Below are positions 42,569 through 50,364 of a stretch of 64,000 nt of DNA, one piece after another. Both the position numbers and the translations under genes were made by a program. Origin of the DNA: Paenibacillus glycanilyticus (GTDB taxonomy: Bacteria > Bacillota > Bacilli > Paenibacillales > Paenibacillaceae); the NCBI RefSeq assembly GCF_030161375.1, contig NZ_BSSQ01000018.1, positions 124,001 through 188,000 on the forward strand, read 5' to 3'. Below the pieces are notes generated by a model that saw nothing but the letters and a program-made list of their open reading frames with translations, was not told where the DNA came from and ran no database searches. Every line of letters starts with the position of its first letter. Position 1 is the first letter of the stretch.

Positions 42569-44359
42569 TCAGTCACCATGCTTTCTCGGAAGTTTCAAAT
42601 AAACCGTAGTGCCTTCTCCCCACTTGCTCTCGATTTCCAGACCGTAGGTCTCCCCGTAATGCAGCTTGATCCGCTCGTTCACATTGCGCAGTCCAACCCC
42701 GGTCTTGGAGCTTCCCGCCTCGCGGGTACCGTTCATCGATTGGCGGATCAAATCGAGCGTCATGCCGTCCATGCCGGAACCTTCGTCTTTAATCGCAATA
42801 ATAATAAGCTGCTCCTTCAGCTCTGCCGACAAGCGGATCGTAACCTCGTTGGGCTTGCCTTCCATTCCGTGAAGAATCGCGTTTTCCACAATCGGCTGGA
42901 AAGTCAGCTTCATGACGGGGAACGCCATCAGCTCCTGCGGGACGTCAAAGATGACGACAAACCGGTTGCTGAACCGGTAACGGAGCAATTGAAGGTAACG
43001 CTCCAGATGCTGCAGTTCCTCCCTTAGCTCCACCGTCTCGCGTCCCCGGTTAATGCTGTACCTGAGCAGCTTCCCGAGCGTAAAAGTCATCTCGGCCACT
43101 TCTTCATCGTCGTTAATCTCGGCGGTCATCCGGATCGTCTCCAGCGTGTTGTATATAAAATGAGGGTTGATCTGGCTTTGCAGCGCCTCCAGATCCGCTT
43201 CTTTCTTGCGGGACTGAATAACATAAATCTCGGAGATCAACTCCTTCATCCTTCGGAGCATGCGGTTGAATTCCGTGCCGAGAATGCCCACCTCGTCCTT
43301 CTGCTTCACGTCAAAGCTGACATCCATATTGCCGCCGCGCACCGAACGCATCAGATCCGTCATCTGCCGCAGCGACCTAGTCATCATAAAAGCCAGTACA
43401 ACCGAAACCAACAACGCAAAGCTGATGATCCCAATCGTTGTAGTCAGCGTTACGTTCCTTGTTATTTCGGCATCGTGATGCAAATAGTTAACGGGAATAA
43501 AAGCAAATATTTTCCACCCCGTATCCTTCGATACGGAGTAGCTGCAAATATACGAAACGCCGTCCACCACAACGTTATAGCTGCCTTGGTCGCCAACCGC
43601 TTTCTTAATGACTTCATTGCCCGTTATATTGGTTGCCGTAAGCAGATGATCGCTGTCGTAAGCTACGTTGTTCTGTCCGTCAATAATAAGCGTCTTCCCG
43701 TTCGTTACCGTATTCAGCTCTTGGACAACGCCCTCGATAACCCGAATATCCGCGTCCACCGCTACGTAACCGATCGTCTCCAGCGTGCCGATATCCCGGA
43801 TGCTCCGCAGCACCGTAAACAAATATTGCGGCGATCCGTTCGCGCGCATCACCCTCTGGGTTGGAATAATGACAGGATCGCCGTTGCCCTCTATCGCAAG
43901 CTGCTTCCATTCCTCGTATTGGCTCATCATATCCTCGCGGATGGCATCCGTCCTGATCCGGTAGAACACGTTGCCGTAATTATCGTACAGATACGCGGAG
44001 TAGAGATCTTTTCTCATGCTGTCGAGAAGGCCGATATAGAAGTCCATCTGCCGCTGCTTCTCCAACGTTAACTCCCTGTGACTCATGTACTGCTGCATAT
44101 CCACCGAATAGAGCGGAATTTTGCTGACGGTCATCATATCCTCCAGATGGCTGTCCAGATTCGTCTGCATGTTGCTGATCAGTTCGGTTACATAGTTTTT
44201 CGTGTTTTTATTAATAGATTGGATATAGTTCTGGTAGGAAATAAACCCCGTCGCCGAGATGGGGATAATGATGAGAACGACAAATACGATGATCAGCTTC
44301 TTCTGCATCGTCATGCCGCTAAAGCCGTTAAAACGGAAAAAGTCACGTCCTATATTCAT
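42569..44359 (-). CDS. YesM-family sensor histidine kinase, mannan locus
   Basis: 596 residues: membrane helix LIIVFVVLIIIPISATGFIS, an extracytoplasmic double-Cache-like sensor (about 45-290), a second helix near FALLVSVVLAFMMT, HAMP (MTDLMRSVRGGNMDVSF), His_kinase with INPHFIYN (His 400 expected to be phosphorylated) and HATPase_c with FQPIVENAILHG and DEGSGMDG. It likely senses a mannan breakdown product. AGGAG is 9 bases before the ATG at 44357-44359, so this start is preferred over a GTG at 44413. A perfect cre match lies 27 bases upstream of it. It is followed by the regulator with overlapping ends. Confidence 0.92.
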   Translation of the reverse strand: MNIGRDFFRFNGFSGMTMQKKLIIVFVVLIIIPISATGFISYQNYIQSINKNTKNYVTELISNMQTNLDSHLEDMMTVSKIPLYSVDMQQYMSHRELTLEKQRQMDFYIGLLDSMRKDLYSAYLYDNYGNVFYRIRTDAIREDMMSQYEEWKQLAIEGNGDPVIIPTQRVMRANGSPQYLFTVLRSIRDIGTLETIGYVAVDADIRVIEGVVQELNTVTNGKTLIIDGQNNVAYDSDHLLTATNITGNEVIKKAVGDQGSYNVVVDGVSYICSYSVSKDTGWKIFAFIPVNYLHHDAEITRNVTLTTTIGIISFALLVSVVLAFMMTRSLRQMTDLMRSVRGGNMDVSFDVKQKDEVGILGTEFNRMLRRMKELISEIYVIQSRKKEADLEALQSQINPHFIYNTLETIRMTAEINDDEEVAEMTFTLGKLLRYSINRGRETVELREELQHLERYLQLLRYRFSNRFVVIFDVPQELMAFPVMKLTFQPIVENAILHGMEGKPNEVTIRLSAELKEQLIIIAIKDEGSGMDGMTLDLIRQSMNGTREAGSSKTGVGLRNVNERIKLHYGETYGLEIESKWGEGTTVYLKLPRKHGD

Positions 44360-44385
44360 TTGCGCCGGCTCCTGTTCACCAAAAA

Positions 44386-44399
44386 TGTAAGCGTTCACT
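44386..44399 (-). promoter_or_regulatory. cre site upstream of the mannan sensor kinase
   Basis: TGTAAGCGTTCACT fits the cre consensus at every fixed position and lies in the leader of the two-component operon, where CcpA binding would block expression. Confidence 0.65.
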
Positions 44400-44562
44400 T
44401 GTGATTCTGACACAGAGTCCCCCTACCGGCAACTCTTTCTTCTTGTCCCGTCGCAACCCCCTAAAGAGAATGCAATAAACCTAAAAATTAGCCAATAGCC
44501 AGGGCACCATAGTTGGCGTTAGATTAGTAGCACGCGGCATGCGTATTTGTTGCGGAAAGGAG

Positions 44563-44576
44563 GTTAAGCGCTTACA
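44563..44576 (+). promoter_or_regulatory. cre-like site upstream of the free GH5 gene
   Basis: GTTAAGCGCTTACA contains the full core AAGCGCTTACA but lacks the first TG. It lies about 60 bases before the GTG start, between inverted GCGGCAT (44534-44540) and ATGCCGC (44594-44600) arms. Confidence 0.5.
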
Positions 44577-44636
44577 TTTTCTGGGATCGAGGTATGCCGC
44601 ATAAATAGTTAGTCCAAATTTTAAGGAGGTTATGAA

Positions 44637-47420
44637 GTGATCCAATCCAGATTTCGCATGCTCTCCTACGCCTTGGCTCTGCTTATCGCTTTTATGTCTT
44701 TGTTATCCTTTGTTGGTCCCCCGGCGAACAAAGCATCCGCGGCCGTATCCGGCTTTGTTACCCGCTCGGGCAGCCAACTGATGCTGAACGGCCAGCCCTT
44801 CCGCTACAGCGGCCCCAACCTGTATTGGATTGGCCTCGACGAGAATCCGACCGATTTCCCGACCGAATTCCGCGTGAACAACGCTATGCAGACGGCCAAA
44901 GAAATGGGTGCCACCGTCATCCGCTCCCATGCCGCCAACTCCTTTGGCTGCGCCAAATGTATTATGCCAACGCTCAATACATACAACGAAGAAGCCTTCA
45001 AGAAGCTCGACTATGCCATTAAGGCAGCCGGCGATCAGGGACTTCGCCTCGTCCTTCCTCTCATTGACCAATACGACTACTACCATGGCGGCAAAAAATC
45101 ATGGACGCGCTGGTTCGGCTATCCCGATGACGGAATCAGCTACACCGGCTACGAGTTCTATTACAAACCGGAAATTATCAGCGCCTTCAAGCAGCATTTG
45201 AACGTCCTTCTTAACCGCACCAATACGTACACCGGCGTTAAATACAAAGACGACCCAACCATTATGGCGTGGGAAACCGGCAATGAGCTGGGCTGGTATG
45301 ACAATCCGACGGCCATGAAGAACTGGACGCAGGAAATCGCCGATTATTTAAAAAGCATCGATAGCAACCATCTCGTTGTTGACGGTACTTACGGCGTGAA
45401 GGATGCCCATCTCTCCATCGCAAGCGTCGATATTTATAGCGACCACTTCTATCAGTGGCCTGCCGTAGGCGCCTGCTGCAAAGGCTTGTCGGTAACCGAC
45501 CTGAACACGCAAGCCAACAAGGTTCAAGCGGCCGGCAAAGCAATGGTTGTAGGCGAGTTTGCCTGGAACCTTGAAACTTACGGATCGCTCGCCAACTTCC
45601 TTGCTGCCATCGAAGCCCATCCGGCTATTGCAGGCAGCGCGTATTGGGCGTTATTCGGACAAAACGACGATTACGGCTACAAAGTGCATAACGACGGATT
45701 TACGATCTATTATCCGGGCACCACAACCGACATGCGCGCGAAAGCCCAGCAGCTGCGCAACCATGCTTATGCCATGCGAGGAATCGCCGTGCCTGCGGCA
45801 GGCATTCCGGACGCGCCGCTTGTTACGGGACATCAAGCAAGCGGCGGCAAAGTTCAGCTGAAGTGGAGAGGCGCTGCAGCGGCGGATAAATACTCGGTCG
45901 AGCGCTCGACCGCGGGAGCAAGCGGTCCGTTTACCGTTGTTTGCAACCAATGCGCAACCGATATGGATACGCCTTGGACCGATTCAACCTCCGTATCGGG
46001 TACGGCTTATTGGTACAGAGTGAAAGCCCATAACCTCGCAGGGGTTGCCGGCGCTTATTCGCCTGTCTATGCGACCGGCGGAACCGCTCTGCCGGCTCCG
46101 GGCGCTTTTGCATTAAGCTCGCCTGCAAGCGGGGCAACGGGTCAAAACGTACTGCCGACTTTCACCTGGAATGCTTCCAGCAACGCGGCAAGTTATACGC
46201 TTGTCGTTGCCGACAACAGCTCGTACACGAGCCCGGCCATTAACGCCAGCGGACTGACTTCTACTTCGTATACGCCGGGAACCGCGCTTGCCTACAACAA
46301 AACGTATTATTGGAAGGTAACCGCGGTTAACGGCACCGGATCAACAAACGCCTCGAATGCCGGGTTAACCTTTACAACCGCTGCTCAAGTAACGTCGCTA
46401 TCGGTTGATGCGTTTGACTCGTATGCGTCAGACAGCGCTTTGCAAAGCGCTTATGTCCGCAACACGGATGGCGGAGCTTTGACGGTTACACGCGATACCG
46501 CTAACAAAAACGACGGTACCTACGGCATGAAGTTCGCCTATACGATCGCGGCTTCTCCCGCCAACTTCGCGGGTGCAACGAAGCAATTAGGCACTGCCGA
46601 CTGGTCCGGCACAACCGGCCTGTCGCTATGGCTCAAGCCGGACGGCTCCAACCGTACCTTGACCATTCAATTCAAGGAAACAAACGGCGAGTTATGGGAA
46701 ACTTATTACACCTTGTCCGGTACAACGGCCGGCGTCATTAACCTGCCGTTCAGCTCCTTCAATCATCCGGGCTGGTATAGCGGCGGCAACGGCGCGAAAG
46801 ATTTGAACAGCATTAAGGAATACAGCATCTACGTCAATCAAGGCTCCGGGTCGACCGGCAGCAGCTCCATCTATTTCGACTCCGTTACGGCAGGGCAAGT
46901 AGGCGGAGGTACGCAGCCTCCAAGCGATGCCATCGACAGCTTTGACGGCTACGCTTCGAATAGCGCGCTGCAGGCCGTCTATACGATGAACTCTTCCGGC
47001 AGCGCAATTACGCCAACGCTGGACACAGCGATGAAGAGCGACGGAACAAACAGCATGAAGCTGAGCTACAGCATTACAACTGCAGCCAACTACGCTGGCG
47101 TCATTCATCCGGTCTCCGCCAACTGGACCGGCAAGACCGGCATCACGTTATGGGTGAAGCCGGACGGCTCGAACCGTACGCTCACCGTGCAGTTCAAAGA
47201 ATCGGGCGGCGAACCGTGGGAGACGACCTATGTACTGTCGGGCACAACGGCAACTACGCTAACCTTGCCGTTCTCAAGCTTTGCGCGTCCGAGCTGGTAC
47301 AGCGGCGGCAACAGTACCCGCGACCTTGGCTCCATTGCCGAAATCAACTTCTATATTAATCAAGGCTCTGGCAGCACCGGCAGCAGCAGCATTAATATCG
47401 ATGCGGTGAAGACGTATTAA
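44637..47420 (+). CDS. Secreted modular GH5 enzyme, probable endo-mannanase
   Basis: 927 residues: signal peptide (core YALALLIAFMSLLSFV, cut near ASA at about 35); GH5 catalytic domain (about 38-390) with acid/base Glu 217 in WETGNEL and nucleophile Glu 307 in VVGEFAW; a fibronectin-III-like domain (about 395-490); an Ig-like domain (about 490-585); and two carbohydrate-binding modules (about 591-755 and 764-927) of the same type as the four in the 31903 enzyme. It has no SLH, sortase or lipid anchor, so it should diffuse freely. The start is GTG: AAGGAGG is 7 bases upstream, and the adjacent ATG-AAG-TGA is a two-codon frame. It is divergent from the mannan sensor kinase. Mannan specificity is inferred from GH5 motif similarity. 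Confidence 0.92.
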   Translation: MIQSRFRMLSYALALLIAFMSLLSFVGPPANKASAAVSGFVTRSGSQLMLNGQPFRYSGPNLYWIGLDENPTDFPTEFRVNNAMQTAKEMGATVIRSHAANSFGCAKCIMPTLNTYNEEAFKKLDYAIKAAGDQGLRLVLPLIDQYDYYHGGKKSWTRWFGYPDDGISYTGYEFYYKPEIISAFKQHLNVLLNRTNTYTGVKYKDDPTIMAWETGNELGWYDNPTAMKNWTQEIADYLKSIDSNHLVVDGTYGVKDAHLSIASVDIYSDHFYQWPAVGACCKGLSVTDLNTQANKVQAAGKAMVVGEFAWNLETYGSLANFLAAIEAHPAIAGSAYWALFGQNDDYGYKVHNDGFTIYYPGTTTDMRAKAQQLRNHAYAMRGIAVPAAGIPDAPLVTGHQASGGKVQLKWRGAAAADKYSVERSTAGASGPFTVVCNQCATDMDTPWTDSTSVSGTAYWYRVKAHNLAGVAGAYSPVYATGGTALPAPGAFALSSPASGATGQNVLPTFTWNASSNAASYTLVVADNSSYTSPAINASGLTSTSYTPGTALAYNKTYYWKVTAVNGTGSTNASNAGLTFTTAAQVTSLSVDAFDSYASDSALQSAYVRNTDGGALTVTRDTANKNDGTYGMKFAYTIAASPANFAGATKQLGTADWSGTTGLSLWLKPDGSNRTLTIQFKETNGELWETYYTLSGTTAGVINLPFSSFNHPGWYSGGNGAKDLNSIKEYSIYVNQGSGSTGSSSIYFDSVTAGQVGGGTQPPSDAIDSFDGYASNSALQAVYTMNSSGSAITPTLDTAMKSDGTNSMKLSYSITTAANYAGVIHPVSANWTGKTGITLWVKPDGSNRTLTVQFKESGGEPWETTYVLSGTTATTLTLPFSSFARPSWYSGGNSTRDLGSIAEINFYINQGSGSTGSSSINIDAVKTY

Positions 47421-47435
47421 TAGCGGGTAACATGC

Positions 47436-47483
47436 AAAAGCCCCCTCATGGTCCGGCCTGTGCCGGGTTGAGGGGGCTTTTTT
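47436..47483 (+). terminator. Terminator of the free GH5 gene
   Basis: AAAAGCCCCCTCA and TGAGGGGGCTTTT pair perfectly around a 20-base loop with its own small CCGGC stem, followed by further T. It also serves the convergent small membrane protein gene. Confidence 0.9.
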
Positions 47484-47489
47484 GTCATC

Positions 47490-47774
47490 CTATGATAATG
47501 TCGCGTAGAGAAGCAGCGTTCCGATGCTGCCTACCCATAACATGGGTACGCAGTTCGTAATAATCGCCGCTTGCTTATGGCGACGGTGAAGGGTCCAGGC
47601 TACGATGGAACTGGTAATCATAAAGAGCGGATAGACGGCAATGCCGATTACAAATAAGATATTCCACGCACTGAAGCCGTTATCGAACGCAAAAAAAGAC
47701 ATCCCGAACGTAAACAGCCACGGAATCAAAAACAATAAATAGATGATTTGACTGATAACCAAATACTTCTTCAA
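47490..47774 (-). CDS. Small three-helix membrane protein, unknown function
   Basis: 94 residues with three hydrophobic segments (IIYLLFLIPWLFTFGMSFF, ILFVIGIAVYPLFMI, VGSIGTLLLYATL) and a basic loop RRHKQ. No family was recognised. The start is TTG with GGGGGA 6 bases upstream. It is divergent from the second DUF975 gene, with two perfect palindromes in the shared spacer, so the two may be co-regulated. Confidence 0.78.
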   Translation of the reverse strand: MKKYLVISQIIYLLFLIPWLFTFGMSFFAFDNGFSAWNILFVIGIAVYPLFMITSSIVAWTLHRRHKQAAIITNCVPMLWVGSIGTLLLYATLS

Positions 47775-47836
47775 CGATTTTCCCCCTATTGTCTATATGA
47801 CCTTTATTATTCGCCGGACGGATTTGTTCTCCTTTG

Positions 47837-47848
47837 CCTGTATACAGG
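47837..47848. promoter_or_regulatory. Perfect 12-bp palindrome in divergent promoter
   Basis: CCTGTATACAGG is its own complement and lies in the 162-base spacer between the small membrane protein and the DUF975 gene. Candidate operator; regulator unknown. Confidence 0.4.
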
Positions 47849-47890
47849 AATGTTACACCGGTTGCTCCCGTATATATGGCTATTGATCTC

Positions 47891-47904
47891 TAAGCATATG
47901 CTTA
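47891..47904. promoter_or_regulatory. Perfect 14-bp palindrome in divergent promoter
   Basis: TAAGCATATGCTTA is its own complement and lies 33 bases before the DUF975 start. Candidate operator; regulator unknown. Confidence 0.4.
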
Positions 47905-47936
47905 TCATTCTTATTTCAGAAAGGTAGGTACATTCC

Positions 47937-48554
47937 ATGAACGCATCGTACTCGGAACTGCGGGCAAGAGCGCGCGACAGCTTGAGAGGCAACTGGGGAA
48001 AAGCAGTCGGGGGCTTTGTATTGTCCCTGCTGATGGGGGCCGTCATTGGTCTAATCAACTATTTGCTCCCGTTTCTCGGCAATCTGGTCAGCATATTGGT
48101 CAGCGGATCCATCTCGCTAGGGCTTATCAGCTTTTACCTTGGCATCGCCAGAAAAGAAAACCCGCCCGTATCGGAAGTGTTCAGCGGCTTCTCGCTTTTT
48201 ATCAAAGCGTTCTGCCTGTACTTTATGGTTGGCCTGTTCACCTTCTTGTGGACGCTGCTGCTTGTGATCCCGGGCATTATCGCCGCGCTTCGTTACTCCC
48301 AGGCTTATTTCATCCTTCGCGACAACCCGGATATCGGCATCATGGCCGCCATCGACGAGAGCAAACAAATAATGAAGGGCAACAAATGGCGCTACTTCGT
48401 GCTGCAGCTCACCTTCATCGGCTGGGCTATTCTCGCCGCGATCCCTTGCGGCCTTGGCTTCTTGTGGCTGGCTCCGTACGTCAGCGTAACGCATGCCCAC
48501 TTCTACGATAACGTGACGGGCAGATTCCCGGCCCCGGCTCCCGATTCGTTCTGA
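47937..48554 (+). CDS. DUF975 family membrane protein (copy 2)
   Basis: 205 residues, the same length as copy 1 at 10815, with matching N-terminus (YSELRARARDSLRGNWGKA), the LLLVIPGIIAALRYSQAYFI helix, NPDIGIM, and the C-terminal PAPDSF. By eye more than half of the residues agree across the whole length. About five transmembrane helices; no known function. The RBS AAGGTAGG is close to consensus. A repeat-rich spacer rather than an obvious own terminator follows. The two copies sit 37 kb apart in the same orientation, flanked by unrelated genes, so they are old paralogues rather than a recent tandem duplication. Confidence 0.88.
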   Translation: MNASYSELRARARDSLRGNWGKAVGGFVLSLLMGAVIGLINYLLPFLGNLVSILVSGSISLGLISFYLGIARKENPPVSEVFSGFSLFIKAFCLYFMVGLFTFLWTLLLVIPGIIAALRYSQAYFILRDNPDIGIMAAIDESKQIMKGNKWRYFVLQLTFIGWAILAAIPCGLGFLWLAPYVSVTHAHFYDNVTGRFPAPAPDSF

Positions 48555-48574
48555 CCAGTTTACCGCCGCACAAC

Positions 48575-48763
48575 TTCTAACGAAACATGGTAACGCTATT
48601 GGAACTGAATTTAGTGATTAAAGTTTCTAACGAAGCACGGTATAGCTATTTGATGCAAATGCCCAATAAAATACCGAAAACCAGTCAAATAACACTATGA
48701 GGTTTCGTTAGATCAATAAAACAACTGTTTTCCCACCAATAAGCATTTGACGTTTCGTTAGCA
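48575..48763. repeat. Four copies of a ~29-bp intergenic repeat, two direct and two inverted
   Basis: Copies lie at 48575-48603 and 48625-48653 (plus) and 48685-48713 and 48735-48763 (minus). All begin CTAACGAARC and end TATTKG with a variable 11-base middle. The plus copies agree at 24 of 29 bases. Copy starts are spaced about 50-60 bases. The arrangement would let the transcript fold into nested stems. No coding frame spans it. Confidence 0.8.
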
Positions 48764-48771
48764 GAAGTAAC

Positions 48772-48806
48772 AAGGCCAGACTCCCTCTTATCGGGAATCT
48801 GGCCTT
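48772..48806. terminator. Terminator between DUF975 and rhodanese genes
   Basis: AAGGCCAGACTCCC and GGGAATCTGGCCTT pair at 13 of 14 positions around a 7-base loop; CATTTATTT follows on the plus strand, and the minus side has a weaker T-run. Confidence 0.75.
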
Positions 48807-48816
48807 CATTTATTTA

Positions 48817-49248
48817 TTAGCCGACCATTGGAGCCGTCTCCACATGCGTGCCTTCTACCGGATTGCCTTCTTTGCGCCAGTACTCGATGCCGCCAATCAT
48901 CTCTTTTACTTGGAAGCCAAGGCCGGACAAGCGCGCCGCGCCTTTTGTGCCGCCGTTGCAAGCCGGGCTCCAGCAATAGACGACGATAAGCTGATCTTTC
49001 GAGAAAGCCGCCGTTGTCTCCTCCGTCATCTCTCTCGCCGTTAAGTTGATGGCGCCTGGAATATGGCATTCCGCATAAGCTTTCGGACTGCGAACGTCGA
49101 TCAGCAGGAAGTCGTTCAGACCATGCTGCATATCGTAATAAACATCCGCCACGTCGGTCTCAACCGATAGTTTGTTCATGTAGTGGCGATGTATTGCTTC
49201 CGGGGATGCTGCAGGTGTTTCAAGCACGAGAGAAAATGTTGTTGTCAT
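48817..49248 (-). CDS. Rhodanese-like domain protein
   Basis: 143 residues. The rhodanese fold shows LLIDVRSPKAYAECHIPGAI, the strand QLIVVYC and the active-site loop starting at that Cys (CWSPACNGG). The loop has a second Cys and the sequence differs from the common C-x-x-G-x-R, but related single-domain proteins use YCW-P-CN-(A/G). It would carry a persulfide on the first Cys for sulfur transfer or thiol handling in the cytoplasm. GGAGG lies 8 bases before the ATG. The LysR regulator upstream on the same strand is a possible controller. Confidence 0.88.
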   Translation of the reverse strand: MTTTFSLVLETPAASPEAIHRHYMNKLSVETDVADVYYDMQHGLNDFLLIDVRSPKAYAECHIPGAINLTAREMTEETTAAFSKDQLIVVYCWSPACNGGTKGAARLSGLGFQVKEMIGGIEYWRKEGNPVEGTHVETAPMVG

Positions 49249-49374
49249 GGTTATGGCCTCCAGTTAGGGGATTTGCCAAATGCCTTGGCTTGTTGAATTC
49301 AATATATCATGCTCCCTAACAACGGAGTTATCGATGGTTATCGATGGCATACTTCAATAATTCTGATGATTGCT

Positions 49375-50247
49375 TCATTCCGCTTCGAACAAATCCATGA
49401 ATCCGACGAACGCTTTCGATTGCCACTTCTTCTTGGAGTAAATAAGCTGGGTATAGAACCGGAATTCAGGATGGACGAACGGAAGCCCGATAATCTTCTT
49501 CTTGTCTATATCATCCGCCACCGCAATGCGCGGCAGCAACGCGATGCCAAGGCCGTACATGACGCATTGCTTGATGGCTTCAAGATTGCCGAATTCATAG
49601 GAAGGCTTGCAGTCGATCTGACTGCTTCGAAGCGCTTTGAGCAGCATCGCCCGGTACGTGCAGCCGTCTTCGGTAAGGATCAGCGTTTCCCCGTTCATAT
49701 CCCCTGCCTTAACCTTGCTTAGCTGGTTGAACCGATGCTCCGGACTTGCAATAATGACGAGTTCTTCTTCCCTCAGCACTTGCGTGTGCAGCTCCGGATC
49801 GGCAAACGGCGGATCCAGAATAATACCGACATCCAGCGTGCCATCTTTGACCGATTCAATAATAAACGGCTCATTTGCCGGCTGAATCATAATGCTGACA
49901 TCCGGGAACCGCTCCCGGTACTTTTGCAAATACGGCGGCAAATAATAAGCGGTGAGCGTCTCAATCGTGCCGATCGTGAGCGTTCCCTTGGTCTGTCTGG
50001 AGACGACCTCCTTGGATTCCTCATGGAGACGGATCATTTCCTTCGCATAAGGCAGCAGAGACTCGCCGGCCAGGGTCAATCTCATGCTTCTGCCGAATCG
50101 TTCAAACAGCACCGCCCCATACGATTCCTCCAGCCGCTGAATCTGAGTCGTAATGCTGGACTGGGCATAGCCGAGATTCTCGGCTGCTCGGGTGAAGCTC
50201 CCACTCTTGGCTACCTCATGGAATGTTCTCAAATACGTAAGCTCCAA
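49375..50247 (-). CDS. LysR family transcriptional regulator
   Basis: 290 residues: the N-terminal winged helix-turn-helix (LRTFHEVAKSGSFTRAAENL, then AQSSITTQIQRLEESYG) and a two-lobe effector domain from about residue 90 (TLTIGTIETLTAYYLPPYL onward). The start is TTG at 50245-50247 with GAGAGGG 8 bases upstream, giving the common LysR opening MELTYLRTFHEV; an ATG at 50280 adds a non-family leader. It is followed by the rhodanese gene and divergent from the Btr-like regulator 117 bases away. Effector unknown. Confidence 0.92.
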   Translation of the reverse strand: MELTYLRTFHEVAKSGSFTRAAENLGYAQSSITTQIQRLEESYGAVLFERFGRSMRLTLAGESLLPYAKEMIRLHEESKEVVSRQTKGTLTIGTIETLTAYYLPPYLQKYRERFPDVSIMIQPANEPFIIESVKDGTLDVGIILDPPFADPELHTQVLREEELVIIASPEHRFNQLSKVKAGDMNGETLILTEDGCTYRAMLLKALRSSQIDCKPSYEFGNLEAIKQCVMYGLGIALLPRIAVADDIDKKKIIGLPFVHPEFRFYTQLIYSKKKWQSKAFVGFMDLFEAE

Positions 50248-50364
50248 CCTGATCACCCTCTCTTGCCAACAGCATATCACAAAAGCCGCTTGACTCCACT
50301 ACCTCCTTCTATGCAAACTAAGTTTATCCCTACAATAGTCCTCAACCCTAGGAGATCACTTACT

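Noticed and set aside
43160..44071. 303-residue plus-strand frame inside the mannan sensor kinase
   Set aside because: The minus strand encodes complete kinase motifs here; the plus frame is His/Arg-rich without motifs or RBS.
44414..44636. Riboswitch or T-box in the free GH5 leader
   Set aside because: No T-box sequence, no terminator/antiterminator pair and no known riboswitch core were seen; only cre-like and inverted-arm elements.
49735..50364. N-terminal extension of the AraC/receptor fusion by 210 residues
   Set aside because: The extension is antisense of the LysR gene. AGGAG followed by ATG at 50365 marks the real start.
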